The notes: a model not told the origin generated them from the sequence alone. A stretch of DNA of 64,000 bases from Papio anubis (GCF_008728515.1 NC_044976.1:30775376-30839375); one strand, 5' to 3'. Positions 10,645 to 21,692 are shown, counted from the stretch's first letter. Numbers and translations are program-made.

Positions 10645-10970
10645 GGACTTGAGATTCTTAAGCTCTTGAGATTTGTTCAAGAAGTTGACCCGCAGTCTCT
10701 GCCTAAGAGTTTTAGGTAGCCCTAAAACACTTAATCCATTGATCATTAAGTAGTCAGTGACCATCTATCATGTGATCTGGGGGCTTGCTTTCTCTTCAGA
10801 GAGACAAAACTAGAAAACGTTCGACAATTATAAAATTGACTAAGCTGGCAAATCTTTAAAACTAACTAGACAGGCACAATTCAGAGAAGACCACTGATGG
10901 CTGAAATGGTTGGCAAGGTTTCTTGGTGACAGGCTTTGACATGAACTTTATTTATTTATTTATTTACTTT
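10645..10970. other. Repeat-poor stretch
   Basis: No exon or known repeat recognised. Confidence 0.5.
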
Positions 10971-11259
10971 TTATTTTTGAGGTGGAGCCTCGCTCTGTCG
11001 CCCAGGCTGCAGTGCAGTGGCACAATCTTGGCTCACTGCAACCTCCACCTCCCAGGTTCAAGCAATTCTCTGCCTCAGCTTCCCGAGTAGCTGGAATTAC
11101 AGGTGCCCAACACCATACCCAGCTAGTTTTTGTATTTTTAGTAGAGATGAGTTTCACCATCATCTCGCCAGGCTGGTCTTGAACTCCTGACCTTGTGACC
11201 CACCTGCCTCGGCCTCCCAAAGTTCTGGGATTACAGGCGTTAGCCACCACGCCAGGCCT
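10971..11259 (-). mobile_element. Alu (AluS-like)
   Basis: 'tttttgaggtggagcctcgc' to 'ccaccacgccaggcc'. A decayed TSD (TGACATGAACTTTA / TGATGTGGACTTTA) flanks it. Confidence 0.94.
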
Positions 11260-11911
11260 GATGTGGACTTTAATGCAGAACTTGCAAGATGTTTGCCCCT
11301 CATTGTGATGACCATAGTAGTTCCCCCCTCCAAATATTGGGAGCTTTCACATAAAAATCCCAATTTTTGAGGTGTCATGAAAAACTACGACACTCAGCTT
11401 GTATTCCTACTACAGACAAGGATTGTCGCTGAGGCAGCTGACCTCTCAGACACTATAATCCCTGGGCTCAACACTTACAGCCAATTCCATTACCCACCTG
11501 GCTCCTTGGGCAGTGGGTTTGCTTCCCTTACTTTAGGAGGAAGGATAAAGGCAGCCCAAAAAGGAGAATTGGACAGAAAAGTGAAGATGAGTGGGTATGT
11601 CATGAGGTGAGAGATAATGTTGAGACACTTATAACTAGAACAGAGTTTTCATGTGAGGATAAGGTTCACTCCCCATTTAAACCAATTAGCTCTGCTGTGG
11701 GGGAGAATCTGCTCCCTAGACCAAAACACGTATTTGAAACTAGCAGAAGAATCTGGTGACAGCCAGTGCAACCATTTCAATAAATAAACCAAAATAAACT
11801 GTGCATTGCTGCTGCTGGACTAAAGATGCCAATTTTCTATATAATGGGTGACATACTCAATTTCCTTCTATTGATTACTTTCATTTTGGCATATTTAAAA
11901 ACTAACATACA
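11260..11911. other. Repeat-poor intergenic stretch with an unassigned open frame
   Basis: About 650 nt without recognisable repeats. It includes a 77-codon plus-strand frame (11377-11610, beginning MKNYDTQLVFLLQTRIVAEA) that matches no family I know and has no splice or UTR context. Probably chance. Confidence 0.4.
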
Positions 11912-12210
11912 TTTTTTTTTCTTTTTGGAGATGGAGTTTCGCTCTTGTTGCCCAGGCTGGAGTGCAATGGCACGATCTCGGCTCACTGCAACCTCTGTCT
12001 CCCAGGTTCAAGCGATTCTCCTGCCTCAGCCTCCCAAGTAGCTGGGACTACAGGCATGTGCCACTACGTGTGGCTAATTCTGTGTTTTTTAGTAGAGACA
12101 GAGTTTCTCCATGTTGGTCAGGCTGGTCTGGAACTCCCAACCACAAGTGATGCGCCCGCCTCAGCCTCCCAAAGTGCTGGGATTACAGGCATGAGGCACT
12201 GTGCCCGGCC
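11912..12210 (-). mobile_element. Alu (AluS-like)
   Basis: 'tttggagatggagtttcgct' to 'cactgtgcccggcc'; flanked by AAAAACTAACAT / AAAAACTCATAT. Confidence 0.95.
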
Positions 12211-12349
12211 AAAAACTCATATTAAAATTTGAAATTGACATTAAAATAAACAGATTATAAGTTTATCATACATTATAATTTGTATTGCATAATTACATCT
12301 CACTTGTTTTTACTTAACTCCATTATGTAGTACTGGTGGTAAGCAATAT

Positions 12350-12785
12350 TGAGGCAGAATAGGGTCTGCAGGCAGGGAACCTAAGGCAGATGTGTGCTGA
12401 CTTCCTAGAACTGAATCAAGAAGATCAGATGGTACTCCCTTTGGCTCCCCAGTCTTCAGTGGGAACTTTACTTCAGCCTCTGATTGGTCACCTCCTACAA
12501 CCAATCACACTGGTCATGGGCCACTCCTTAATTTACATAGAATATAACCAAGTAAGAAATGGGAAACCTCTAGAGGGTATTTAAACCCCAGAAAATCCTG
12601 TAACCAGCGCTCTTGAGCCCTTGCTTGAGCCTGCTCACACTCTATGGAGTGTTCTTTTTGTTTCAATAAATTTGTGCTTTCATTGCTTCATTTTTTTGCT
12701 TTGTTTGTGCGTTTTGTCCAATTATTTGTTCAAAACGCCAAGAACCTGTCAACTCATAGTCAAGCAAGACCTTTCACGGGTAACA
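12350..12785 (+). mobile_element. Solo ERV1-type LTR with 4-bp TSD
   Basis: Starts TGAGGCAGAATAGGG, ends GGGTAACA and is flanked by ATAT on both sides (12346-12349 and 12786-12789), as expected for class I ERVs. It holds GATTGG and CCAATCA boxes (12482-12508), a TATA-like GTATTTAAACC (about 12578) and a CAATAAA polyadenylation signal (about 12664) followed by a GT/T-rich U5. No internal viral region remains, so it is a solo LTR made by LTR-LTR recombination. Confidence 0.82.
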
Positions 12786-12835
12786 ATATAGTTGTCTCAC
12801 ATGCTTTTTGTCCTGGGCAAGTCTGTGCCCCATGT

Positions 12836-13132
12836 AGTTTTTGTTTTGTTTGAGACAGGGTTTTATTTCTGTCGCCCAGGCTGGAGTGCAGTGGCACGAT
12901 CTTGGCTCACTGCAACCTCTGCCTCCTGGGTTCAAAAGATTCTCCTGCCTCAGCCTCCCAAGTAGCTGGGACTACCGGTGCATGCCACCACACATGGCTA
13001 ATTTTTGTATTTTAGTAGAGATGGGGTTTCACCATGTTGCCCAGGCTGGTCTCAAACTCCTGGGCTCAAGTGATCCACCCACGTCGGCCTCCCAAAGTGC
13101 TGGGATTACAGGCACGAGCCACCGTGCCCAGC
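12836..13132 (-). mobile_element. Alu (AluS-like)
   Basis: 'tgtttgagacagggttttat' to 'ccaccgtgcccagc'. Confidence 0.95.
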
Positions 13133-13324
13133 TCTACTTGGTTTTAATATATTCCAGCTCTCACCCTCTTCTTATTCTGGATTTGGCCTTCATTGCCTTC
13201 CTGGTCTTCCATTGTTCATTTTCACGATCAAGCTCCAATTAGCCCACGATATGCAAAGGTTCTGTGAAAAAAAGAGCCCCATCTCAGCCTGGCAATCAAT
13301 CCTAATAAAAGATAAAAGGGTTCT

Positions 13325-13461
13325 AGACCAAGCGCGGTGGCTCACTCCTGTAATCCCAGCACTCTGGGAGGCCGAGGCGGGTGGATCACAAGGTCAGGAG
13401 ACTGAGACCATCCTGGCTAACACGGTGAAACCCCATCTCTACTAAAAATACATAAAATTTG
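13325..13461 (+). mobile_element. Alu left arm, first part of a composite
   Basis: 'gaccaagcgcggtggctcac' to 'aaaaatacataaaattt', where a second complete Alu starts immediately. Confidence 0.93.
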
Positions 13462-13751
13462 GCCGGGCCCGGTGGCTCATGCCTGTAATCCCAGCACTTT
13501 GGGAGGCCGAGGCGGGCGGATCACGAGGTCAGGAGATCTAGACCATCCTGGCTAACACAGTGAAACCCCGTCTCTACTAAAAATATGAAAAAAATTAGCC
13601 GGGCATGGTGGTGGGTACCTGTAGTCCCAGCTACTCGGGAGGCTGAGGCAGGAGAATGGCGTGAACCCAGGAGGCAGAGCTTGCAGTGAGCCGAGACCGC
13701 GCCACTGCACTCCAGCCTGGGCGACAGAGCCAGACTCCGTCTCAAAAAAAC
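13462..13751 (+). mobile_element. AluY, second part of a composite
   Basis: Full-length 'ggccgggcccggtggctcat' to the tail. A single direct repeat AAAAGGGTTCT (13314-13324 and 13752-13762) flanks this copy together with the left arm before it. Confidence 0.94.
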
Positions 13752-13926
13752 AAAAGGGTTCTGAGGGATGTTTTTGGCTTGAAGAGTTACAATTCAAATC
13801 TGTAAAAGGTGCCTGAGTACAAAGAAGGTTAAAAAGCACTACCCAGTGTTCCTGCTATATATTCATTTGAAGAGCTGCTTTTCAAACCACAGGCTCTTGG
13901 CCTATTCTTCATTAACCCTATTTTCT

Positions 13927-14220
13927 TTTTCTGTTTTAAGATGGAGTCTCACCCTGTCACCTAAGCTGCAATTCAGTGGCACAATCTCAGCTCACTGCAA
14001 CCTCCACCTCCTGGGTTCAAGCGATTCTCATTGCCTCAGGCTTTCAAGTAGCTGGCATAACAAGCGCCTGCCACCACACCAGGCTAATATTTTGTATTTT
14101 TAGTAGAGATAGGGTTTCGCCATGTTGGCCAGGCTGGGCTGAACTCCTGACCTCAGGTGATCCACCTGCCTCAGCCTCCCAAAGTGCTGGGATTACAGGT
14201 GTGAGCCACTGTGCCCGGCT
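13927..14220 (-). mobile_element. Alu with 19-bp TSD
   Basis: Flanked by TTCATTAACCCTATTTTCT at 13908-13926 and 14221-14239. Confidence 0.96.
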
Positions 14221-14239
14221 TTCATTAACCCTATTTTCT

Positions 14240-14524
14240 GTTAAACACTCATAGAAAAATAGTTGCTAATCCGTTCCTTTTAGTTCAAGTTTGCCATACT
14301 GTGAGGATATTCAGCACCACCCAGTGGCAATTTTTTTATGTTCTTGTGAATAAATAGCAATTTTGCAAACTCTTGATCCCAAAAGATAATACCTGTATCA
14401 ATAGAAACAAGAAAAAAGTTGTGAATCAAACTAAATTTCATTTATAAAAAGTCTTCTACTTTAAGAGTTCAGATCATTTTAAGGTTGTTTTCCTGGCCTC
14501 ATGTCTCCTTAAAGACAAATAGTT
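14240..14524. other. Non-repetitive 3' flank of ZBTB8OS
   Basis: AT-rich; nothing recognised. Confidence 0.5.
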
Positions 14525-14819
14525 AGGCCAGGTGCAGTGGCTCACACCTGTAATCCCAGCACTTTGGGAGGCCAAGGTAGATCACTTGAGCCCAGGAGTT
14601 CAAGACCAGTTCAAGACAACATAGTGAGACTGCATCTCTAAAAAAAAATTTTAAAACTTAGCCAGGTATGGTGGTGCATACTTGTAGTTCCAGCTATTTG
14701 GGAGGCTGAGTTGGAAGGACTGCTTGAGCCCAGCAGTTTGAGGTCACAGTAAGCTATGATTGCACCACTGCATTCCAGCCTGGGAGACAGAGCAAGATCC
14801 TGTCTCAAAAAAAAAAAAG
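14525..14819 (+). mobile_element. AluJ
   Basis: 'aggccaggtgcagtggctca' to a 12-A tail; old-type 'gcttgagcccagcagtttga'. Confidence 0.93.
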
Positions 14820-15156
14820 GACGAATAACTTAGGTAGTTAAACAACAACAACAATAAATAAATTTTTCAAAAATTCTCCTTTTATTCTCTAGTTATACAC
14901 ATATACTCACTTTCAAATAAAATTCTACATTAGAAGAAAAAGTCTCTTTGTAAGGCATAGTATTGACGTTTTCTTATGAGAAAATAGGAAATATCATCAG
15001 TGCTTTTAAAAAAGTGAAAGCGTAAGAGAAAATCAGGGCTCTATCTAGAGAAGTCTAATTGTTTCTCTATAAAAACCAACTGGAATACAGGATACCTGTC
15101 CTATAGCAACCTAAAACACAACCTCCCTTGATGTACATATAGAAAATATATGTCTT

Positions 15157-15457
15157 GTAGCCAGGTGCGGTGGCTCATGCCTGTAATCTCAGCACTTTGG
15201 GAGGCCAAGGCGGGCAAATCATGAGGTCAGGAGATCGAGACCATCCTGGCTAACACGGTGAAACCGTCTCTACTAAAAATACAAAAATTAGCTGGGCATG
15301 GTGGCGGGCGCCTATAGTCCCAGCTACCTATAAGGCTGAGGCAGGAGAATGACGTGAACTCAGGAGGTGGAGCTTGAAGTGAGCCGAGATCATGCCACTG
15401 TGCTTCAGCCTGGGCTACAGAGCAAGACCAACTCAAAAACAAAAAAGAAAGAAAGAA
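15157..15457 (+). mobile_element. AluY with 16-bp TSD
   Basis: Flanked by AGAAAATATATGTCTT at 15141-15156 and 15458-15473; tail (GAAA)n. Confidence 0.96.
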
Positions 15458-15473
15458 AGAAAATATATGTCTT

Positions 15474-15883
15474 AACCAACTTGGAAGAAAAACAAAATTC
15501 TGTGTGTGCAAATATATTTTTTCAAGTTACTCTTTTTTCAACCTGGGTTTAGCCTCAGGCTGCTGCTGACATCCTCGCTGGGGTGAGGCTAGAGGGCTTG
15601 CATTGCACTAGAAGGGCATGAGGCACCTACTGCCACAGCAGAGAATCAAAGGACCATAACTGTCCCTTGGGGATTGAAGAATTCTTTAAAGTCTGATTAT
15701 TTGGGGAACACAGACTAAGGCTGTACCCTGATTTTCCCTTTCTGAAAGTCACATTTTAACTAAAACATTTCTGTTCTACAAATTTCCACGTATCAAAAGA
15801 TGCTGTAGAATTTAATTCATAGTGTCTTCTCAAAAGGAAAAAAAAAAGCAGTTATTCATAGGAGTCTTTTCTTTTTTGGTGTC
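15474..15883 (-). other. ZBTB8OS 3' UTR / downstream flank
   Basis: Repeat-free DNA immediately 3' of the stop codon; likely 3' UTR in part. The true end is not determinable here. Confidence 0.5.
15811..15816 (-). promoter_or_regulatory. Candidate poly(A) signal for ZBTB8OS
   Basis: The minus strand reads ATTAAA about 70 nt after the stop codon. It is the nearest hexamer-like signal. A canonical AATAAA on the same strand at 14881-14886 is an alternative giving a roughly 1-kb 3' UTR. Neither is proven, and longer isoforms may exist. Confidence 0.25.
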
Positions 15884-15970
15884 TTAAATGTCAATGATCA
15901 CAAAAACTTCTGGCTTCTCTTCGTCATACACCTGCATTGCTGAATATGTTATTGCTTTGACTTCTGTTCC
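15884..15970 (-). CDS. ZBTB8OS: ZBTB8OS coding exon 7 (stop codon)
   Basis: Encodes residues 140-167 (GTEVKAITYSAMQVYDEEKPEVFVIIDI) and TAA at 15886-15884. The acceptor is ACTTTAG. K144 lies in the GTEVKAIT strand, and the hydrophobic VFVIIDI end is typical of archease, whose last residues reach the active site. My recollection of the human protein is NEEN where this copy reads DEEK, a plausible species difference I could not check. Confidence 0.97.
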   Translation of the reverse strand, partial: GTEVKAITYSAMQVYDEEKPEVFVIIDI

Positions 15971-16269
15971 CTAAAGTTGGGGTTAGAGAAAAAAAAATAG
16001 GAAAATAGGATATTGAAATCATAATCATTAACTCTAGCAACAATCGGCAGAAAGTAAAAATTTTGGTATTTTGAAAATGAAAAACTCACATGAAACAATT
16101 CGTTATGAAATTAGCATAGTATACAGGGATCCAAGAAAAATGAGAGGCAACACACGCACAACGGAGTTGGGACATGGAACTCTAATCCTGGCTTTGTTTC
16201 CAGCTGGGTATAGAAATTGTCTGGCCTGTCTGGACATCAGTTTTTCATTGATAAAATGGGTTAAATCAC

Positions 16270-16725
16270 ATAAAGACACATCCATAGGTATGTTCACTGC
16301 AGTACTATTCACAATAGCAAAGACATAGAATCAACCCACATGCCCATCAATGGTAGACTGGATAAAGAAAATGTGATACATATACACCATGGAATACCAC
16401 ACAGCCATAAAAAAGAATGAGATCATGTCCTTTGCAACAACATGGATGGAGCTGGAGGCCATAATCCTAAGTGAATTCGTGCAGGAACAGAAAACCAATA
16501 CCACGTTTCCATATATTTAAGAGGGACACAAACATTGAGTACACATGAACACAAAGAGGGAAACGAGACACCTGGTCTGCTGATTGAAAAACTGCCTATC
16601 AGGTATTACGCTGATTACCTGGGTGAAAAATTATCTGTACACTAAACCTCCACAACATGCAATGTACCCATGTAACAAACTTGCATGTGCACCCCATGAA
16701 CCTAAAAATAAAAGTTGGAAAGAAA
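16270..16725 (+). mobile_element. L1P (L1PA/PB-type) 3' end, antisense to ZBTB8OS
   Basis: Recognisable LINE-1 ORF2 end and 3' UTR: 'ggaataccacacagccataa', 'catggatggagctggaggcc', 'caatgtacccatgtaacaaa', then AATAAAAGTTGG and an A-rich tail. About 455 nt, heavily 5'-truncated and non-coding. Lies in intron 6. Confidence 0.93.
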
Positions 16726-17689
16726 AAAAGTAAAAAGCTTTTGAGGATGATTTAAAAAAAAAAATGGGTTGACTCAAACAACACAAGCTTTTCTACTATT
16801 TGGCTCAGGGCTCCTTCTGAAACCCAAACCACCTCCTTATACTCTGACCTAGGCCTTAGGAACTCAACCTATTCTCTTTTCCTCAGCTGCCAACACTCAC
16901 TTCACCTCTTGGGACTCTTCTCTTTCCAAGTCTAGCTGAAGAGTAAGATACACTTTCCCAGGTCAAAAGCTCTCCACACGTCTCTGATACATGACACTGC
17001 CCAACCCTGCCCCAGTTTAAAACCACAGAATTAGATGTTCTCTTAGGTTCTTTCCAGCTCCAAAAGGAATCTACAATAATTCTGTGCACCAGAAAATGTA
17101 TCCAGCAATACGTAAATGACATTTGCTAGCTGTACACCACACAAAAAAAGGAAGATTTCACAGAAGGATATAAGTGGCAGTGCCGCTGCTTTTTCTCCTC
17201 TGCCACAATCACCTGGCAAAACCACAACCTAATTCAAGTTCAACTGTCTGCTTATGGCAGCACACACCATGCTAACTGGTATCACCCTGAGTGTATGTCT
17301 ACACATCTCAAACAGGAATTCAGCACTTGCAGTAAAATCTTACAATTACCAATAAATTCCCTTTTTCACTCTCTGAGACAATTCTTTCCCTTCTCCTCTA
17401 GTGATCATTCCTCCCTCATTCTCACTCTCAATCAACTGTGCTTCCTAGAGAAAGTAAGAGCAACTCAGTAAGAACTGACGCATCTTCCTACCACCAAATC
17501 TACCATCATGCTGTATCTGTACTCACCTTAGCCTCCCTGGCTGCAATGAATGGCTTATCCCTGCTCCCATCAGAAGGCCAACTTCTATACATGAGTATTC
17601 GATCCTATACCCGCCTTACCAAATTTTACCAAAGAGGCTGTGGCCCTATCTCTACAACTTTATCTGCTACTATTACACCTTCACTCTCA
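16726..17689. other. Repeat-poor part of ZBTB8OS intron 6
   Basis: About 960 nt with no recognised repeat or exon; open frames here are short and lack family similarity. Confidence 0.5.
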
Positions 17690-17828
17690 GCTCCAGCTTG
17701 CTGTTCCGTGAACACAACCTATCTCATTTCAGGGCCTTTACACCTGTTTCTTCACCTGGAAAGTTCTTCCATATTTATGCTCACTTATCTCTCTTGCCTC
17801 TGCTTAAATATCACTTTCTCAAACATAC
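17690..17828 (+). mobile_element. L2 LINE fragment, left of MaLR insertion
   Basis: 'gggcctttacacctgtttct', 'cacctggaaagttcttccat' and 'tgcttaaatatcactttctc' match the L2 3' region. The element continues after the LTR at 18210. Confidence 0.75.
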
Positions 17829-18209
17829 TGATATATTTTGGCTGTGTCCTCACTCAAATCTCGTCTTGAACTGTAGTACCCATAATCCCCACGCATTGTG
17901 GGAGGGAGCAGGTGGAGATCACTGAATCACGGGGGCGGTTTCCACCATGCTGTTCTAGTGATAGTGTGCGAGTTTTCAGGAGATCTGATGGTTTTCGAAG
18001 GGGCCTCCCCCTTCGCTCAGCACTCACTTCTCTTCCTGCCACCATGTGAAGAAGGAAGGAAGTGTTTGCTTCCCCTTCCGCCATGACTGTGAGTTTCCTG
18101 AGGCCTCCCCAGCCATGCTGAACTGTGAGTCAATTAAGCCTCTTTCCTTTATAAATTACCCAGTCTCGGGTATGTCTTCATCAGCAGCATGAGAATGGGT
18201 TAATAAACA
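17829..18209 (+). mobile_element. THE1/MST (MaLR) solo LTR inside L2
   Basis: Begins TGATATATTTTGGCTGTGTC and contains 'ccataatccccacgcattgt' and 'gtctcgggtatgtcttcatc' near the end, classic MaLR LTR landmarks. About 380 nt, the usual length. Flanked by an AACATA-like duplication. In intron 6. Confidence 0.92.
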
Positions 18210-18450
18210 TATATTTTCTGACCCCCTCCCCTCCTCCAACCACTCTTACCTTATCCTGATGGCACTGGTCACTATCTGAAATTATGTGTTTACATGTTTG
18301 TCTGGCTCACTTATTCCACTACATTTTAAACTCAGTGAGGGCAGAGACTTCACTTATCCTATTACATTTCTACCTTGAGTGCGTAAAAAAATGTCTGAAA
18401 CACTAGAGGCACTTGATTCAACATTTGCTGAATGCATGCATAAACTCATG
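18210..18450 (+). mobile_element. L2 LINE 3' end, right of MaLR insertion
   Basis: 'ttttaaactcagtgagggca' then 'acatttgctgaatgcatgca' is the diagnostic L2 3' end (...TTGTTGAATGAATGA). It is collinear with 17690-17828. Confidence 0.78.
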
Positions 18451-18598
18451 GATGGATGGAATATGGATTCATGGAGAGAAGGTAAAGACAATATTAAAAC
18501 CAGGAAGGTATTTTTAAACCAAGAAATATTCCAGGAACCAGATGTTTTAATAAGCTATTTGTAAAACATTCCTTTTTGCTTTGAAAAGTTGTTTGATT

Positions 18599-18886
18599 GG
18601 CTGGGCACAGTGGCTCATGCCTGTAATCCCAGCACTTTGGGAGGCCAAGGCAGGCGGATCACCTGAAGTCAGGTGTTTGAGACCAGCCTGACCAACATGG
18701 TGAAACCCCGCCTCTACTAAAACTACAAAAATTAGCAGGGCGTGGTGGCGTGCACCTGTAATCCCAGCTATTCAGGAGGCTAAGACAGGAGAATCACTTG
18801 AACCTGGGAGGCGGAGGTTGCAGTGAGCTGAGATTGCGCTACTGCACTCCAGCCTGGGCAACAGAATGAGATTCTATCTCAAAAAA
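18599..18886 (+). mobile_element. Alu (AluS-like) with 15-bp TSD
   Basis: Flanked by AAAAGTTGTTTGATT (18584-18598) and AAAAGTTATTTGATT (18887-18901). Confidence 0.95.
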
Positions 18887-18927
18887 AAAAGTTATTTGAT
18901 TATTCATTCATTCAAAAAATAGGAAGT

Positions 18928-19226
18928 AGCTAGGTACGGTGGCTCACGCCTATAATCCCAGCACTTTGGGTGGCCGAGGTGGGTAGATCACCTGAGGTCA
19001 GGAGTTTGAAACCAGCCCGGCCAACATGGTGAAACCCCAGCTCTACTAAAATACAAAAATTAGCCGGGCATAGTTGCATGCGCCTGTAATCCCAGCTACT
19101 TGGGAGGCTGAGACACGAGAAGCCCTTGAACCCAGGAGGGGGAGGGTGAAGTGAGCAGAGATTGTGTCACTGCACTCCCTCCTGGGTGACAGGGTGAGAC
19201 TGTCTCGAAAAAAAGAAATAATAAAA
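18928..19226 (+). mobile_element. Alu (AluS-like)
   Basis: 'tagctaggtacggtggctca' to (AAAT)-like tail; damaged middle of the right arm. Confidence 0.93.
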
Positions 19227-19232
19227 ACTGTT

Positions 19233-19521
19233 GGCTGGGCGTGATGGCTCATGCCTCCTTTGGGAGGCTGAGGCAGGTGAATCACCCGAGGTCAGGAGTT
19301 CGAAACTAGCCTGGCCAACATGGTGAAACCCCATCTCTACTAAAAATACAAAAACTTATCCGGGTATGGTGGCATGTGCCTGTAATCCCAGCTACTCGGG
19401 AAGCTGAGGCAGGAGAATTGCTTGAACCTGGGAGGCAAAGGTTGCAGTGAGCCGAGATCGTGCCACTGCACTCCAGCTTGGGCAATAGCATGAGACTCCG
19501 TCTCAAAAAAAAAAAAAAAAA
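19233..19521 (+). mobile_element. Alu with small head deletion
   Basis: 'ggctgggcgtgatggctcat' followed by loss of about 15 nt before 'tttgggaggctgaggc'. Confidence 0.94.
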
Positions 19522-19532
19522 TTGTTAGGAGT

Positions 19533-19672
19533 ACCAAGCTGGAATTGGTGGTATGTACCTATAAGCTCAGCTATTCAGGAGACTGAAGTGGGGGGATTGC
19601 TTGAGCCTAGGAGTTTCAGATCAGCCTGGGCAACATAGCAAGGCACTGTCTCACATAAACAAAAACTCTTAG
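19533..19672 (+). mobile_element. Alu monomer
   Basis: Single arm 'aagctggaattggtggtatg' to 'ggcactgtctcacataaac'. Confidence 0.8.
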
Positions 19673-19741
19673 GAGTAAATGAAATTAATTTGCTCATGAT
19701 TCATTCTGAATACTTCCAATGGCAAATATGAATTTAGAATA

Positions 19742-20378
19742 CAGTTTTGTGCTGCATAACAACATTTTGGTTAATGATTAACTGCATATATGATGGTGGT
19801 CTGAGAAGATTATAATACCTTTTTTTTTTTTTTTGAGACGGTATTTCACTCTTGTTGCCCAGGCTGGAGTTCTAGGGCATGATCTCCACTCACTGCAACC
19901 TCCGCCTCCCAGGTTCAATCTCCTGCCTCAGCCTCCCACATAGCTGGGATTACAGGCACCCACCACCACACCCAGCTAATTTTTGTATTTTTAGTAGAGA
20001 CAGGGTTTCACCAAGTTGGCCAGGCTAGTCTCCAACTCCTGACCTCAGGTGATTCACACCTCGGCCTCGCAAAGTGTTGGGATTACAGGCGTGAGCCACC
20101 ACACCCAGCCTATAATACTGTATTTTTACTATACCTTTTTTTGGTATTTAGAAATATAAACACACAAATATTTACCAATGTGTAACAACTGCCCATAGTA
20201 TTCAGTATAGTAACATGTTGTACAGGTTCGTAGCCTAGGAGCGATAGGCTATACCATATAGCATAGGTTATACCATCTAGGTTTGTGTAAGTACACTCTA
20301 TGATGTTTGCACAATGACGTAATCGCCTAAAGATGCATTTCTCAGAATGTATCCCAGTAGTTAAGTGACCTATGACTG
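19742..20378. mobile_element. MER2 (Tigger-type) DNA transposon with TA duplication
   Basis: Non-autonomous pogo/Tigger element with inverted ends (CAGTTTTGTGCTGCATAAC ... GTTAAGTGACCTATGACTG) and TA on both sides (19740-19741, 20379-20380). 'gtagcctaggagcgataggc' and 'gtttgtgtaagtacactcta' are MER2 landmarks. An Alu splits it at 19819-20109. In intron 6. Confidence 0.92.
19819..20109 (-). mobile_element. Alu nested in MER2
   Basis: Antisense Alu; TATAATAC repeats on both sides (19811 and 20111 regions) as TSD. Confidence 0.95.
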
Positions 20379-20496
20379 TATCTGGCCTAAACACAGGGGT
20401 CAGCAAAATATATATAGCCCACAGGCCAAATCGCCTCTTTTTCTACAGTCCCATAAAGTAAGAGTGATATTTATATCTTTATTTATTTATTTTTAT

Positions 20497-20788
20497 TTTA
20501 TTTTTTTGAGACCAGTCTTGCTCTGTCACCCAGGCTGGAGTGCAGTGGCATGATCTCAGCTCACTGCAACCTCTGCCACCCAGGTTCAAGTGATTCTCCT
20601 GCCTCAGCCTCCTGAGCAGCTAGGATTACAGGTGCGTGCCACCACGCCCAGCTAATTTTTGTATTTTTAGTAGAGGCTAGGTTTCACTATATTGGCCAGG
20701 CTGGTCTCAAACTCCTGACCACAAGCGATCTGCCTGCCTTGGCCTCCCAAAGTGCTGGGATTACAGGTCTGAGCCACCGTGCCTGGTC
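20497..20788 (-). mobile_element. Alu (AluS-like)
   Basis: 'ttttgagaccagtcttgctc' to 'ccaccgtgcctggt'. Confidence 0.94.
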
Positions 20789-21450
20789 TGATTTTTACAT
20801 TTTTAAATGGTTGGGGGGGAAAATCAAAACAATGACATTTTGTTACATTTGAAAATGGTAAGAAATTCAAATTTCAATGGGCATAAAAAAGTTTTACTAG
20901 AATACAAGTGAACTCATTCATTTAAGTATTATCTATGGCTGCTTTGGTTCTACAACAGAAGCACTGAGTAGCTGCTCTTCTGTCATTCTTGGCCCACAAA
21001 TCTTAAAACATTCATTTCCTGTTCATTTTACAGAAAAAAAAACCTGCCAACTCCTATTCCAATAGATTTCCTATCATAGAGTGACGCCATACAGGTCGGC
21101 AAATACAGAATCTAGAGACACACAGAAAGTATAAGGTAAAATAGAGAACATCTAGTCCAACATCTTTATTATAGGAGAAGAAATCAAAGGTCAAAAAGGC
21201 AAAGGGAATTTCAAATCCCACAATAATCTGAACAAACCTGACCCTAGAACCCAATGCTGACTCCTCATCCACTAAATCAGGTGTGTATAATCACAGTATT
21301 TTAACAAAATACATCCAGACAGGTCAGAGAACTTTGAGAAAAACTTATCACTTTACACCAGTTAGAACTAACTGAAGTTGACTGCCACATACATTAACTT
21401 TATAGTAAGGAAATTTTTCATGTTCTTAATGACTGGATTTTAAAACATAC
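20789..21450. other. Intron 6 near exon 6, mostly non-repetitive
   Basis: Contains a MIR/MER5-like trace at about 21140-21260 ('catctagtccaacatcttta', 'ataggagaagaaatcaaagg'). Otherwise nothing recognised. Confidence 0.45.
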
Positions 21451-21487
21451 CTGAGGGTGCTTGGACAATGAAAATTCTTCTCCCCAC
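21451..21487 (-). CDS. ZBTB8OS: ZBTB8OS coding exon 6 (37 nt)
   Basis: This small exon completes Gly127 and encodes residues 128-139 (WGEEFSLSKHPQ). The acceptor is TCTCTAG and the donor GTATGT. Its phases (2 in, 0 out) fit exons 5 and 7 exactly. It encodes a loop before the conserved GTEVKA strand. Confidence 0.95.
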
Positions 21488-21692
21488 CTAGAGAATACAA
21501 ATTAAAACATGATTAAGATTTGTTCTCTCTTTATATATTTTAAAATAAGCCTTGTAAATGTGGTTAACATGCTAGAAAGCCAAAAGAGACAGGTGGGGTC
21601 AGGGAGCTGTTGTTTCACTTTGATGTGTCAGAAGATACAGCTGTTGAGGGACGTGTGCCAGTGGTCATTATTTGCTCTCAAGGTTGATAGTT

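Noticed and set aside
11377..11610. 77-codon frame in a repeat-poor stretch
   Set aside because: No known family, Kozak context, splice partner or poly(A) signal; kept only as an unassigned stretch.
17438..17869. 143-codon plus-strand frame in ZBTB8OS intron 6
   Set aside because: It crosses unique intron, an L2 fragment and the start of a MaLR LTR; no domain is recognisable.
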